64,000 nucleotides of DNA from a bacterium (GCA_016124935.1 WGMS01000021.1:1-64000); one strand, 5' to 3'; shown: positions 16,113-25,702, numbered from the stretch's first letter. Notes: generated by a model from the sequence alone, not told the origin. Numbers and translations: made by a program.

Positions 16113-17702
16113 CTACCGACCGCCGACAGGCACCTCACTGCTGCCTGCGCGCTTCATCGCTGCCAACCTCTCCCGCTGCGCTGCCAGAAACTGCACATTG
16201 ACGAAAGAGTTGCCGGAGGCAACCGCCACCAGAAAACCGTTCTCATTTACCCGCGGCGGTGCTTCGCGCCCGATCTTATCATCAAAATACTTCCCTATAG
16301 CGTCGTCTTCCCGCGGAATGTCCTTCCCTCCTATACTGACAGATTGCTGCATGTTGAGATTGCCGAACTCTTCGCCCCTAAATGTAATACCAGTACCTTC
16401 GACCGTGTACTTACCTTCGCGCTGACCGCCTACTTCCGTACCTGGTCGAAATCGTATTGGAAGCACGCCATCTCCTTGTGTTACACGATCGTGCTCAGTA
16501 GAGAACTTGTCCACCTTACCTGTTTTAGGATCGAACGAAGAAAGCTCATGATTGGCTCGCAAAAACTCCAGGCTGACTGTACCGGGTCCGGTATTAGCGG
16601 CAGCATGCACGACTTCTATCCCCTGTCCTTGCAGGCGCTCAATCGCCTTATTAGTATCAAGGATAATCCTTGCCCAGTCTCTAACTTCAGGACTTTGCTT
16701 CTCATCAGTCGCCAGTTTATCTAGTCTACCTAGCAAGTCCTTTTGCACTCTAGGATCGCTGATATTCTCCGGCGTAATTCTATTACTCTCACTGGAGCCA
16801 AGGAGGGTATTCACATCATCGAAGGTAGGGTCGTTATTTCCCACGCTGGCATTCACAACGTCACCCTTGCCCAGCTTGAGCTTGCCGCTATCGACCAGAT
16901 CGGCAATACCGTTAAGATGCTTTGAAAAATCCGCGAAACCGCCGGGAGTATCGTTGAATTGCAACCGAACCGCGTTGAATCCATTGCGCTCTGCAAGCCG
17001 CGCGCTGACCTCACCATGGGTGAAGCCGGTCTCACTCAAATGCGGAACACCGGTTTCACTGACGGTGGCTACCGTATTCAGAGCAAATTCAGTCCTGGTC
17101 CTAACGGTGAGTTTATTGGTTTGCTTATCTCTGAACAAGTCGCCGGAGAAGGGACTATTGAAATTGTCAAGAAAAACGGCTGTAGGCTTCTTAGGATCCA
17201 AATTTTTGGTATCACCTACAATGCTAAATGGCTCAGCCGGGGCTTTCTTGGCTGCGTCGCTGGTTGCGGCGACCGGCGCGCCGTCCTTACCGACAACCTT
17301 TTCTTCGGCAGGTCCTTCCGCTTTGACCGGAGCCTTGTCCTTGGGTGCGCCGCCATCCTCCTTGACGCGAGATTTCCTCTTCGCCTTCGCTCCCCGAGTC
17401 AGGTCATGCTCCCCGTCCAAAGCCGTGACGAGATCGCGGTTAGCATCGGCGCCTGGCTGGCGCACTTCTCCTTTGTTCGGCTGAAACGGCGCAAACTTCG
17501 CCAGGGGGTCATTTTGCCCAAAGTCTAGAACCGACGGCTCGTCTTTGCTCTTTCCTCTGGCATCATCCGCCGCGCCGGGTTGACTACGACCGACATCCGA
17601 CTGCAAAAGCGCTATCCGGTCGATAGAATCGACTTTGCCTTCACCTGATTCGGTATGTTTAGGTTGAGCCTCGATACGAGACTCTCTTTCGGCACTGGTC
17701 AT
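16113..17702 (-). CDS. Divergent subtilisin-like (S8-type) protein
   Basis: 529 residues without a signal peptide. Residues 1-160 are a charged Lys/Ala/Pro/Asp-rich disordered region. The folded part shows, in order, AVFLDN (D179), GFTHGEVSA (H229), VVHAAANTGPG (N370) and VASGNSFVNVQF (S499). These match in order and local context the Asp, His, oxyanion Asn and Ser motifs of subtilases, although each is atypical. I infer a far-diverged S8 fold; whether it is an active protease is open. It stands alone, convergent with the antitoxin-like gene. Confidence 0.5.
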   Translation of the reverse strand: MTSAERESRIEAQPKHTESGEGKVDSIDRIALLQSDVGRSQPGAADDARGKSKDEPSVLDFGQNDPLAKFAPFQPNKGEVRQPGADANRDLVTALDGEHDLTRGAKAKRKSRVKEDGGAPKDKAPVKAEGPAEEKVVGKDGAPVAATSDAAKKAPAEPFSIVGDTKNLDPKKPTAVFLDNFNSPFSGDLFRDKQTNKLTVRTRTEFALNTVATVSETGVPHLSETGFTHGEVSARLAERNGFNAVRLQFNDTPGGFADFSKHLNGIADLVDSGKLKLGKGDVVNASVGNNDPTFDDVNTLLGSSESNRITPENISDPRVQKDLLGRLDKLATDEKQSPEVRDWARIILDTNKAIERLQGQGIEVVHAAANTGPGTVSLEFLRANHELSSFDPKTGKVDKFSTEHDRVTQGDGVLPIRFRPGTEVGGQREGKYTVEGTGITFRGEEFGNLNMQQSVSIGGKDIPREDDAIGKYFDDKIGREAPPRVNENGFLVAVASGNSFVNVQFLAAQRERLAAMKRAGSSEVPVGGR

Positions 17703-17830
17703 AAAGAAACGAATTAGTAAGTTGAGCGAAGTAGGAGACTAAGTTTAAAAATACCAGCCGGAAGTGACCGCAACGTGACAGATTGTTAGGAAGCTAATTC
17801 GAACGCTGATCGTGACCATCTGCATATCAA

Positions 17831-17891
17831 TTGTCATATTTATCGTTTTCAGCTAAAATCAAATATGTAAGGAATATAAGCATTTCCTTAC
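17831..17891 (+). promoter_or_regulatory. vapBC promoter and operator palindrome
   Basis: TTGTCA (17831-17836), a 17-bp spacer and TAAAAT (17854-17859) form the promoter. A perfect 8-bp inverted repeat, GTAAGGAA (17867-17874) with TTCCTTAC (17884-17891), lies at the expected transcription start, a typical autoregulatory site for AbrB-type antitoxins. Confidence 0.6.
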
Positions 17892-17908
17892 TTTCTTGGT
17901 AAAGGAAT

Positions 17909-18211
17909 ATGCGGAGGTCTCGATATTTGTCAGACAACAAAATTAGGAGCCTAACCATAACCAGCAAAGGGCAGATAACCATCTCGGCACGGGCGAGGCA
18001 CGCACTAGGACTGAGTAAAGGCGACACCCTGATAGAACTGGTTGTTGGTAATTGCATTGTTTTGCTTCCTGCGGAGCAAATCCTTGGGGAAACTACCAGA
18101 AAGGCGCAAGAGGCCCTTGCAGAAGCGGGAGTTTCTGTGAATGAACTGAAAGCAGCGGCTGAAAAAAATCGTGAGAAGATGGTGAAAAACCGATACCAAG
18201 ACCTAGAATGA
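17909..18211 (+). CDS. SpoVT/AbrB-type antitoxin (VapB-like)
   Basis: Up to 100 residues. The swapped-hairpin AbrB domain is plain: ITSKGQITISARARHALGLS, then GDTLIEL and a hydrophobic strand. ATG 17909 is listed, but a TTG at 17927 has a better-placed GGAGG, so the protein may be six residues shorter. The C-terminal helix (residues 66-95) would bind the PIN toxin. The stop overlaps the toxin ATG by four bases (18208-18211), coupling the two. Confidence 0.85.
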   Translation: MRRSRYLSDNKIRSLTITSKGQITISARARHALGLSKGDTLIELVVGNCIVLLPAEQILGETTRKAQEALAEAGVSVNELKAAAEKNREKMVKNRYQDLE

Positions 18212-18678
18212 CTCAGGTTGTTTTCGCCGATTCAAATGTATTTATAGAAGCGCTATTCATACCGTCTTCCGCCGCCTTTCTGGTAGCAGAAATGGTGGCA
18301 GGTGAAGCTTTCGACATGGTCACTTGCGACCTGGTGATTCAGGATGTAGAAAGAGCCATACTAAAAAAACTACAGAATCACCCAGACCAACTTAGAACGA
18401 TTCTAGGCGCATGGGAGACAATGAGAGCCAAAATCCGTCTATCCGTTCTACCGGACCCTTCACCGAGCACAGTGAAAGCTGCGTTCAACAGATATATCGG
18501 TGTAATGAAACACAAAGCGGATATTCCAGTCCTTGCTGCAGCAATATCGATGAATCCCCTTCCCTATGCCATTTTGTCAGGAAACAGAGAGCACTTTAAC
18601 GACGAGGTAGCAAAGCGATGCGGCATTTACATCGGCTCTTGCCGAGAGTTCATCGAGTTGATTGCAAACTCTAGTTAA
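18208..18678 (+). CDS. PIN-domain ribonuclease toxin (VapC-like)
   Basis: 156 residues. The PIN fold is indicated by the N-terminal acidic site (VVFADSNVFIEAL, D8), a middle acidic pair, HKADIPVLAAAI (a motif housing the third acidic residue), and the late LSGNREHFND segment. PIN toxins cleave tRNA or rRNA with Mg2+. Coupled by ATGA to the AbrB-type antitoxin. The length is a little above the usual 130-140 residues. Confidence 0.85.
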   Translation: MTQVVFADSNVFIEALFIPSSAAFLVAEMVAGEAFDMVTCDLVIQDVERAILKKLQNHPDQLRTILGAWETMRAKIRLSVLPDPSPSTVKAAFNRYIGVMKHKADIPVLAAAISMNPLPYAILSGNREHFNDEVAKRCGIYIGSCREFIELIANSS

Positions 18679-18784
18679 AAGACTAGTTGTAGACCAATCG
18701 GCCAAGTTATCGGCCAAATCACAGAGCCCGATCTCCGAATGTTTTGTATAATTAGGCTTTAGCCCCTGCAGCCAATCGGCCACA

Positions 18785-19972
18785 ATGACTGAATCAACCG
18801 GACGAATCGAACCCACCAGACTGCTGGAAGCGCCAGAATCCGTGGCAAATCTTGCAGCGGAGCTTGCTGCCGCCGGTGCCGTCCTGGGTAAAGCGCTGCA
18901 TCCTACTACAGCGGCGAACTTGGCTGATTTAGTCCGCATCATGAACACCTACTACAGTAACCTCATAGAGGGGCACGACACAAGACCTCGCGAAATCGAG
19001 CTTGCCCTCTCCGGCGAATTGGACGCCGAAGAAGGTCGACGCAATCTGCAGATGGAAGCACTGGCTCATATTAGAGTACAAACCGAAATCGACAAACAGT
19101 TCGAAGCGGGCACATTGCCAGAGCCGGCATCCGGTGAATTCATTAAGTGGCTGCACAAAGAATTCTACAAAGACGCACCAGATTCAGTATTAATACTAAC
19201 TGGGGCCGGACGCGAGTTCAAAATGATACCGGGCGATTGGCGAAGCCTGCCCGAACACGAAGTAGCCGTAGGCAGACACCTGCCACCATCGAGCGCAAGA
19301 GTCGAAGAATTCATGCACTATTTCGAGCAAAAATACCGCTTCGAAGATCTTGGCATAGCCGCAAGAATAATGGCTATCGGCCCAGCGCACCATAGACTAA
19401 ATTACATTCATCCATTTCCTGATGGGAACGGACGCGTGAGCAGATTGATGAGTCATGCCATGGCGCTCAAAGCAGGAATAGGCGCTCATGGTCTCTGGTC
19501 GGTATCGCGCGGACTGGCGCGCGGCCTAGAAAGCAGAGGCGACTACAAACGGATGATGGATCATGCCGATTCACCACGTCGCAATGACACCGATGGTAGA
19601 GGCAATCTTTCTCAAGCCGCACTCATAGAATTTACAGAATGGTTTTTGAAAGTCTGCCTTGATCAGCTCAGCTTCATGTCAGAGCTGTTCGACCTCGAGA
19701 ATCTCGGACAACGCCTCTCCATCTATGTAGACCGACATGAAAAGCTTAAGCCAGAGGGAGCAAAACTGTTGCAAGAAGCGCTGATAAGAGGACAATTCGA
19801 TAGAGGCGAAGCACCTCGAATTACAGGATTGCCAGAGCGCTCAGCCAGAAGAGTGCTGAGTGACTTGATAGCAGAAGGGTTACTGGCTGGCACTAAAAAA
19901 GGTCCGGTGTCTTTGAGATTTCCATCTCATTCACTAGAGATCCTGTTTCCTCGTCTTTACCCAGAGACCTGA
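18785..19972 (+). CDS. Fic-domain AMP-transferase with N-terminal inhibitory motif
   Basis: 395 residues. The catalytic loop is canonical: HPFPDGNGR at residues 209-217, the motif that transfers AMP (or another nucleotide part) to target hydroxyls. The autoinhibitory helix motif S-x3-E-G is present at S58-E62-G63 (SNLIEG), placing it in the class with inhibition built into the N-terminus; no separate antitoxin is needed. A C-terminal winged-helix segment (SARRVLSDLIAEGLL) suggests DNA binding or autoregulation. It lies 106 bases after the VapBC pair. Confidence 0.9.
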   Translation: MTESTGRIEPTRLLEAPESVANLAAELAAAGAVLGKALHPTTAANLADLVRIMNTYYSNLIEGHDTRPREIELALSGELDAEEGRRNLQMEALAHIRVQTEIDKQFEAGTLPEPASGEFIKWLHKEFYKDAPDSVLILTGAGREFKMIPGDWRSLPEHEVAVGRHLPPSSARVEEFMHYFEQKYRFEDLGIAARIMAIGPAHHRLNYIHPFPDGNGRVSRLMSHAMALKAGIGAHGLWSVSRGLARGLESRGDYKRMMDHADSPRRNDTDGRGNLSQAALIEFTEWFLKVCLDQLSFMSELFDLENLGQRLSIYVDRHEKLKPEGAKLLQEALIRGQFDRGEAPRITGLPERSARRVLSDLIAEGLLAGTKKGPVSLRFPSHSLEILFPRLYPET

Positions 19973-19980
19973 AATTTCTG

Positions 19981-20865
19981 CTAAATCCCCCAGAGAATGC
20001 CGTCGGAGATCATGAATTGATGGTCGCAAGAGGGGCAGGCGACATCTGCTCTTAGAAGCATGATTTTGCCTGCCAGGTCCTTGTCTCCGTATGTAGCAGC
20101 CAGCGCCGCGGCAATTTGCACTATAGAGACCGAAGACCAACGGGTCTCGTCTGCCTGGCTGTTCGAGCCCTCGCCAATATCTTCGCTAAAATCTCGATTC
20201 GACTCTCCGGTCGACTCGCCAACCAGAAGCATTGCTTCCTCAAGATCCTGCGCCATAGAGTCTCGGTCAATCATATCTTCGGGGATGTTCTGAAGATCGA
20301 CATAAGAAGACTCGCCGCATTCATCACACTCAACCTCAATCTCATCGTCTCCGGTGCCGAGCCTATCGAGAATGCAGATAGTCGCATCGCCACCATAGCG
20401 GATAGCAAGCAAAGACTGAATCAAATAAGTCAAAGGATACTGATCTAGCGAACCCTCTCTTACAGCGTCCGATACGATACCACGAGACATCTCGACAAGC
20501 TTTGTCAGGGACGCCTCGTACTCCGCCATCAATTCGGCTGGCACCGGCCCGCCTTCAAGTTTTCCGAATGCCTGGACAGTTCCGCAGAACACAAGCACAT
20601 CCAGGCGAAGAGTAAGGCTGCCGTTCTCCGCCACAGACACCATATGCGGCACCGCTACATAGGTCGCGGTGTAGACAGAATACTGGTGGCATAATGAACT
20701 CCAAATATCACCCCATACAGACTTGCTGCCACCACCAGAAGTGGTCATTGCCACTCGCTGAGCATCCTCCTTTTCCATCGCGCGAAGAAGTTCTGGCACT
20801 TCTTCTGCTGCGCCATAAGCCTGGCGAAGCTCTTTCCATCGAGGACTATCTAGTGAAAGCATCGG
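19981..20865 (-). CDS. Hypothetical zinc-knuckle-containing protein
   Basis: 294 residues from ATG 20865 (AGGTGG 8 bases upstream; a GTG at 20874 is in frame). The N-terminal part includes VWGDIWSSLCHQYSVYTATY and VPHMVSVA, a pattern seen in uncharacterised proteins of soil bacteria. Two CxxC pairs (VECDECGES near residue 187; ACPSCDHQF near 282) could bind one zinc. A Ser/Glu-rich insert separates them. It follows the 20875-21285 gene, also a CxxC protein, without a gap, so the two may form a complex. Confidence 0.55.
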   Translation of the reverse strand, partial: PMLSLDSPRWKELRQAYGAAEEVPELLRAMEKEDAQRVAMTTSGGGSKSVWGDIWSSLCHQYSVYTATYVAVPHMVSVAENGSLTLRLDVLVFCGTVQAFGKLEGGPVPAELMAEYEASLTKLVEMSRGIVSDAVREGSLDQYPLTYLIQSLLAIRYGGDATICILDRLGTGDDEIEVECDECGESSYVDLQNIPEDMIDRDSMAQDLEEAMLLVGESTGESNRDFSEDIGEGSNSQADETRWSSVSIVQIAAALAATYGDKDLAGKIMLLRADVACPSCDHQFMISDGILWGI

Positions 20866-20874
20866 TGCCACCAC

Positions 20875-21285
20875 CTACTGACCCAGCTCGCGTTTCAGGT
20901 CCGCCAACTCGTCATCTATTTCTTTCTGCTTCTTCGCCTCTTTCTTTCTAATCTCCTCTTGTCTTTTCGCCTCTTCTCGGCGACGTTCTGCTTCTGCCCG
21001 CTCGCTCTCTTTAGCCTGAGCTGCATCTTCTGCCTGTTTTCTATGCTCCATGTGCTTCTGCACATCTGGATCATCTTCAGCTTTGTAGACAGCCAGGCAT
21101 TCCCCGCACTGCATCACCGTAGTTCGATCAAATTTGAGCGCTATAGCTCCGTAGAGTTTGAACTCATCGGTCTTCTCACATTCAAAAAACATAGCGGATT
21201 TATTACACTGCCCGCATTGCCGCATCAGTTTGATCGGATTGTCTTTCCGCTTAACGTTCTTGGCTTGGTTCCAAAACACAAACAT
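20875..21285 (-). CDS. Zinc-ribbon/coiled-coil protein
   Basis: 136 residues. Two CxxC pairs (RQCGQCNKS near residue 24; MQCGECLAV near 60) make a plausible zinc ribbon. From residue 75 on it is a highly charged Glu/Lys/Arg helix (ERAEAERRREEAKRQEEI and onward), a long single helix or coiled coil. It is the first gene of a tight two-gene leftward unit with another CxxC protein. No family name can be given. Confidence 0.6.
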   Translation of the reverse strand: MFVFWNQAKNVKRKDNPIKLMRQCGQCNKSAMFFECEKTDEFKLYGAIALKFDRTTVMQCGECLAVYKAEDDPDVQKHMEHRKQAEDAAQAKESERAEAERRREEAKRQEEIRKKEAKKQKEIDDELADLKRELGQ

Positions 21286-21497
21286 AAATGTTGAGAGTCC
21301 TGTCGGCTAAAACACTATTATATAAACCGACGTATGAAAACAGGCCTATCTTTCAGAACCCGCAGGGCTGAATAAGAGCTAGTCCCTGGATAACATTGAA
21401 TAGCCGAGCATTGAAGGCGCCACGACTTCAGCCCCGCAAACTTTGCTCAGCGGACGTTATAATAGGCAGATGACCACTCTTCCCGCAGAGGCTACCA

Positions 21498-23246
21498 ATG
21501 GTCGGCAACATCAAAAAATTCAGCTTCGCCCTGACACTGCTTTTGGTAACAGGAACATGCACGTCCTGCACTGCCTTCATTGTCGAGAGGCAGTTAAGCG
21601 AAGCCGATGCCGCCAAAAAAGCGAAGCACTACGCGGAAGCTGAGAAGATTCTACGCCCTCTTGCTGACAGCGGCAACGCCAGAGCAACTGCCACCCTTGG
21701 TCATTTGTACGAGACAGGACGAGGGGTGCCGAGAGACTATCGAAAAGCGCGAGCGCTCTACGAAAAATCCGCCGCCGCCGGCGATGCGGAAGGATTATTT
21801 TGCCTGGCATATGCCCTGGGTAAGGGACTTGCCGGAAAAAAAGATATTCCCAAAGCACTCGAGCTTTTGGAAAAATCGGCGAGTCTTGGATATGCCGAGG
21901 CAGAGTTCAAATCCGGATTACTGCGTTTATTTGGCTGTGAAGCAATCCCGAAAGACTACATGCGTGCCTTCAGATTGTTTCGCTCCAGCGCTCAGAAGGG
22001 CGACGGAGACGCTGAGCTTCTACTTTCCTACATGTACGAGAAAGGACTGGGTGTCACTAAAGATTTGCGAAAAGCCGAAGTTCACCGCATTGCCGCTAAC
22101 GCCAAGAACTGCAGCCGGGGAAAATGCGAAATTGCAGGCTTCTACTATTCAGGCATTTTGGGTGCACCAAAAGACTACAACAAAGCACTTGAGCTACTGC
22201 ACTCCTCGGCGAAAGACGGATACGCCGGAGCCATGCAAGTATTAGCTGGGATCTATGCTGATGGAAACGGCGTACAAGCAGACGCAAAAGAATCCGAAGC
22301 CTGGTACATGAAAGCCGATGAGAACGGCAGCTCGACCGCACTCTACGAATTAGCAGACAGACTCGAAAGAGGCAACGGTCTTCCTGTAGACTTGAAGAAA
22401 GCCGCGACATTATATGCCATGGCAGCTAAACGCGGCGACATGGACTCGGCTGCCAGCCTGGGTGATTGCTATGCCTTCGGCAATGGTGTCAAACGAGATT
22501 ACACGAAAGCGCGAGAATGGCTTGAGATAGCGGCTGCGGCTGACCGGTGGGAAGCGATAGATACTCTTGCCTGGATAGTTGAAGACGGCGCTGGTGGCAA
22601 GACTAAAGATCCCAAAAGGGGCATTGAACTGCACCGAAAGGCGGCAGATCTAGGGAGCAGCCACGGTCTATACGCGCTCGGTACACACTACCTGTGGGGC
22701 AATAATATAAAGCAAAACTATGCTGAAGCACGCAAATATTTCGAGCAAAGTTCGAAAAACGGCAAGGCTGGCGCAGATTGTATGCTCGCTTACATGTATC
22801 AAAATGCTCTTGGTGTCGCCAAAGATGAGAAGAAAGCTGAGGAGTTACTGAAGACCGCGCGCAAGAAAGGCTGTGCTGATGCCGAGTATCAGATAGGAAG
22901 AAATCTCTACGAAGGAAACGGCACGCCAGTCGACTATAAGAGCGCGTTGCCATGGTTGACTAGAGCCGATGAAGACGGCAGCGAGCACGCGCTGAACTAT
23001 CTGGGTCTGATGTATTCGCAGGGTCGTGGCGTCGAACTGGACAAGAAAAAGGGGCTGGAGTACTGGTTGAAAGGCGCAGAAAAAGGCTGCCCCGGAGCGA
23101 AATACAATGTGGCGACTCGATACAGAATGGGCTACATGTTGCCCAAGGATCTCAAAAGGGCGAGGGAGCTGTACCAAGAGGTGGCAGACTTAGGCGACGA
23201 GAAGGCGAAGAAGATTCTCGAAGAGATGGATAAGGAAGCGAAGTGA
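21498..23246 (+). CDS. Sel1-repeat exported protein, paralogue of 13792-15552
   Basis: 582 residues. The N-terminal signal sequence (MVGNIKKFSFALTLLLVTGT) ends in a Cys/Ser/Thr patch, TCTSC, which is not a standard lipobox but could be lipidated. The remainder is consecutive Sel1-like repeats, e.g. ATLGHLYETGRGVPRDYRKA. Repeat order and C-terminal sequence parallel the gene at 13792, pointing to an old duplication. AGAGG precedes the ATG. Likely a periplasmic or surface scaffold. Confidence 0.85.
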   Translation: MVGNIKKFSFALTLLLVTGTCTSCTAFIVERQLSEADAAKKAKHYAEAEKILRPLADSGNARATATLGHLYETGRGVPRDYRKARALYEKSAAAGDAEGLFCLAYALGKGLAGKKDIPKALELLEKSASLGYAEAEFKSGLLRLFGCEAIPKDYMRAFRLFRSSAQKGDGDAELLLSYMYEKGLGVTKDLRKAEVHRIAANAKNCSRGKCEIAGFYYSGILGAPKDYNKALELLHSSAKDGYAGAMQVLAGIYADGNGVQADAKESEAWYMKADENGSSTALYELADRLERGNGLPVDLKKAATLYAMAAKRGDMDSAASLGDCYAFGNGVKRDYTKAREWLEIAAAADRWEAIDTLAWIVEDGAGGKTKDPKRGIELHRKAADLGSSHGLYALGTHYLWGNNIKQNYAEARKYFEQSSKNGKAGADCMLAYMYQNALGVAKDEKKAEELLKTARKKGCADAEYQIGRNLYEGNGTPVDYKSALPWLTRADEDGSEHALNYLGLMYSQGRGVELDKKKGLEYWLKGAEKGCPGAKYNVATRYRMGYMLPKDLKRARELYQEVADLGDEKAKKILEEMDKEAK

Positions 23247-23283
23247 CAGGCCGGTCGCCCTGTTTCCCAAAAGCATCCGGACA

Positions 23284-23346
23284 ATTTAGTTGGTTGACCA
23301 ACCAAATAATTCAAATTGCAAAATTTGGCCGGTCGACCGTCCAGAT
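23284..23346. repeat. 24-bp palindromic dispersed repeat, copy B, in tandem
   Basis: The first unit (23284-23307) belongs to the same family as 12802-12825 and 38906-38929. A second, 39 bp later (23323-23346), keeps the frame ATTTGG...GAT but changes A/T to G/C on both arms, so the central palindrome (GGTCGACC) is preserved. Both are followed by AATTCAAA. Selection for symmetry is suggested. Confidence 0.7.
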
Positions 23347-23394
23347 AATTCAAAATCACCACACAGAAACACAGCGCTGCCCTTCTTTGCCCTG

Positions 23395-23433
23395 TTGCCA
23401 ACACGTATCATAACCGGTATAATTTTACTGGTT
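23395..23433 (+). promoter_or_regulatory. hipBA promoter and operator
   Basis: TTGCCA (23395-23400), a 17-bp spacer and TATAAT (23418-23423) form a near-consensus promoter. An inverted repeat, AACCGGTA (23412-23419) with TACTGGTT (23426-23433), straddles the -10, as expected for HipB repression. A third AACCGG half-site lies at 23453. Confidence 0.6.
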
Positions 23434-23465
23434 GTTTCCATTTCTGAGCTTTAACCGGCACATTT

Positions 23466-23771
23466 ATGCTTTTTGACTTATCCACACCAGATGAAATAGC
23501 CCAGGAGATCGGCGACAGAATTCGTGCCAACAGGCTTGCCCAGAATCTCTCTCAGAGCGAACTTGCGGCAAGAGCCGGAATATCCGAAAGAGCTTTGCGC
23601 AACTTCGAACGCTCCGGCAAAGGCACCTTCGACCTTTTCCTCAGAACCACAAGCGCCCTTGGCCTGGCCGGCGCTCTATCAGAGCTGTTTGTTCTAAAAC
23701 CCAAGTCGATAAAAGACATGGAACGCGCCAGCCAGAAACGCCAGAGAGCGTCGAGGAGACGCACCGAATGA
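23466..23771 (+). CDS. hipB: HipB-like XRE antitoxin/repressor
   Basis: 101 residues with a classical helix-turn-helix: LAQNLSQSELAARAGISERA, then LRNFERSGKGTF. A basic tail (KRQRASRRRTE) follows. It is coupled to the HipA-like kinase by a four-base overlap (23768-23771). By analogy with HipBA it should bind operators in its own promoter and sequester the kinase. The gene name is by family and synteny. Confidence 0.85.
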   Translation: MLFDLSTPDEIAQEIGDRIRANRLAQNLSQSELAARAGISERALRNFERSGKGTFDLFLRTTSALGLAGALSELFVLKPKSIKDMERASQKRQRASRRRTE

Positions 23772-24997
23772 GAAAGTTGCGGGTTATTTACACCGGATGG
23801 AACGAGCGCTTCGAACTTGGAGTACTGGCTGACGACGGCAACGAACTTATCTTTGAATATTCCACCCCGGCGATAAAACGCGGACTCGAACTCTCTCCTT
23901 TCAAACTGCCGCTGAGCACCCAGGCATACGGAGAATTTCCGGATCATCAGCACCGACTGCCCGGCATGCTCTGCGACGCTCTGCCCGATGGCTGGGGCAT
24001 GCTACTGATGGACCGGCTCTTTCGCGCCAACGGCAGAAACCCCTCACAGATTTCGCCACTCGAGAGACTTGCATTCATCGGAGACCAGGCGATGGGCGCC
24101 CTGGCCTTTGAACCCGCCGAAAGAGAATCATTGACACCAGAAACAGTGAGCCTTCTAGAGCTGGCGCAAAGCGTTAAGTCAGTGCTAGAAGGCGATAGCG
24201 AGACACTGCTGCTCGAACTTGCCCTCATGGGTGGTTCTCCCCATGGTGCTCGACCAAAAGTGTTGGTTGCTTTCGATAGAGTCAACAATCAAATGTCCAC
24301 CGCCGCAAATGCTGACGGCGACACTATTCCTATGCTTATCAAATTCCCCGCCCAGAACGAGCATAAAGAGGTCTGCGCCATCGAAGCGATGTATGCCAAA
24401 ATCGCCCAAGCTTGCGATATCAACATGCCAGAAGCGCAGTACTTTGACCTGAACTCTGAGCTTTCTGCCTTCGGCGTAGAGCGATTCGACAGAGAAGGTA
24501 AAATCAAAATCCCGATTCACACCGCGGCCGGTGCTGCGCATGTAGATTTTCGAGTTCCACAACTGGACTACATCGCACTGCTGCGCCTGACGAAATTCCT
24601 GACCCGAGACATCAGAGAAGTTCATCGCGCTTATGAAAGATGTGTTTTCAATGTGGTCTTCAATAACCGCGACGACCACTCAAAAAACTTCTCTTTTCTG
24701 ATGAGGCGAGATGGTCAATGGCAAGTCTCTCCTGCCTATGATCTGACCTTTTGCGAAGGACCGAATGGTGAGCACCAGATGGATATTTGCGGAGAGGCAC
24801 GCGCGCCCAGCAGAGCGGACTTGCTGAAGCTGGCAAACAAAGGCGGACTCTTAGAACAACACGCGATGGAATCAATAGATCGTATATGCACCGTTTCCAG
24901 GCAAATCAAAGATTTCGGCAATGATTTCACGATTCGCAAAAATACTATGAACGGTATTATCAAAAACGTGGATGCTAATTGCGCCAGGTTGAAATAG
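23768..24997 (+). CDS. hipA: HipA-like Ser/Thr kinase toxin
   Basis: 409 residues, close to the usual 400-440. Family features: DALPDGWGMLLMDR near the N-terminus, the ATP-binding GGSPHGARPK loop, the catalytic NNRDDHSKN (residues 299-307) and SPAYDLTF, the metal-binding DxF/DLT equivalent. HipA kinases halt translation, typically by phosphorylating an aminoacyl-tRNA synthetase. All visible key residues are present, so it should be active. It forms an operon with the HipB-like gene. Confidence 0.9.
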   Translation: MRKLRVIYTGWNERFELGVLADDGNELIFEYSTPAIKRGLELSPFKLPLSTQAYGEFPDHQHRLPGMLCDALPDGWGMLLMDRLFRANGRNPSQISPLERLAFIGDQAMGALAFEPAERESLTPETVSLLELAQSVKSVLEGDSETLLLELALMGGSPHGARPKVLVAFDRVNNQMSTAANADGDTIPMLIKFPAQNEHKEVCAIEAMYAKIAQACDINMPEAQYFDLNSELSAFGVERFDREGKIKIPIHTAAGAAHVDFRVPQLDYIALLRLTKFLTRDIREVHRAYERCVFNVVFNNRDDHSKNFSFLMRRDGQWQVSPAYDLTFCEGPNGEHQMDICGEARAPSRADLLKLANKGGLLEQHAMESIDRICTVSRQIKDFGNDFTIRKNTMNGIIKNVDANCARLK

Positions 24998-25090
24998 ATA
25001 CTCCTTGATTTGCTTAAGTTGCTTGCAGTGCCAAAAGTCCAACGCAGACGCTAGATCAGATCAAACCCTACCTGTGCTTTATAATGGAGT

Positions 25091-25702
25091 ATGACGCCTC
25101 CCAGAGACATAAATGCCGACAGGATGACCAGCAAATCCATAAACGCAGAACCGCCCCAAAGCTGGAGCAAACTCTCTCTGAAGATTGCGTGCGCGCTGAT
25201 GGCGCTGGGCATGCTCTGTGCGGTGGGTTTCGGCGACCTCGGTTTTCTTCTTCTCGATTTCTTCCTGATGATTCTGCTCGGTCGCCTGTCTCTTCAATGG
25301 CTGGAGACCACGCGACTATTCAGACCGCTCGAGGGCCTCCCGACCTTTCTTCAGCTCTGGTGGTGGTGGGAGAAAAGACGTATCCCCAGCAACTTGCTGT
25401 GCCTGATGACGGTGGTCTCGGTGGACGCGCTTACGATAATGACAGAACTTAGTCGAACTGATTCAAACAGATGCGGCACCCCGCTGTACGCCTTTATCAT
25501 TATAATGGCGATATTCATTCCCCTTGCCTGGAACCTTCTATACCTCCTCCTCCCACTTATTGACTATTTCGCGCTAAAGATCAGTCACCGACTAACCAGC
25601 AAACAAATTATGGTGAATTGTTTCTATGCCTGGCTGATCGCATATGCCTATATCGCAGCACCGGCGCTTACGCGATATCAGTGCTCGCTGCTGCCGAAAT
25701 AA
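25091..25702 (+). CDS. Hypothetical membrane protein
   Basis: 203 codons with four or more hydrophobic segments (e.g. IACALMALGMLCAVGF, LYAFIIIMAIFIPLAW and YAWLIAYAYIAAPAL). A TATAAT at 25080 ends only six bases before the ATG; either the message is leaderless, or the start is the downstream ATG at 25124. No transporter or enzyme motif is visible. Its neighbours give no hint of function. Confidence 0.55.
   Translation: MTPPRDINADRMTSKSINAEPPQSWSKLSLKIACALMALGMLCAVGFGDLGFLLLDFFLMILLGRLSLQWLETTRLFRPLEGLPTFLQLWWWWEKRRIPSNLLCLMTVVSVDALTIMTELSRTDSNRCGTPLYAFIIIMAIFIPLAWNLLYLLLPLIDYFALKISHRLTSKQIMVNCFYAWLIAYAYIAAPALTRYQCSLLPK

Noticed and set aside
16552..17484. A 310-codon plus-strand open frame
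   Set aside because: Antisense to the subtilase-like gene; composition (Ser/Leu/Thr-rich) is typical of a shadow frame.
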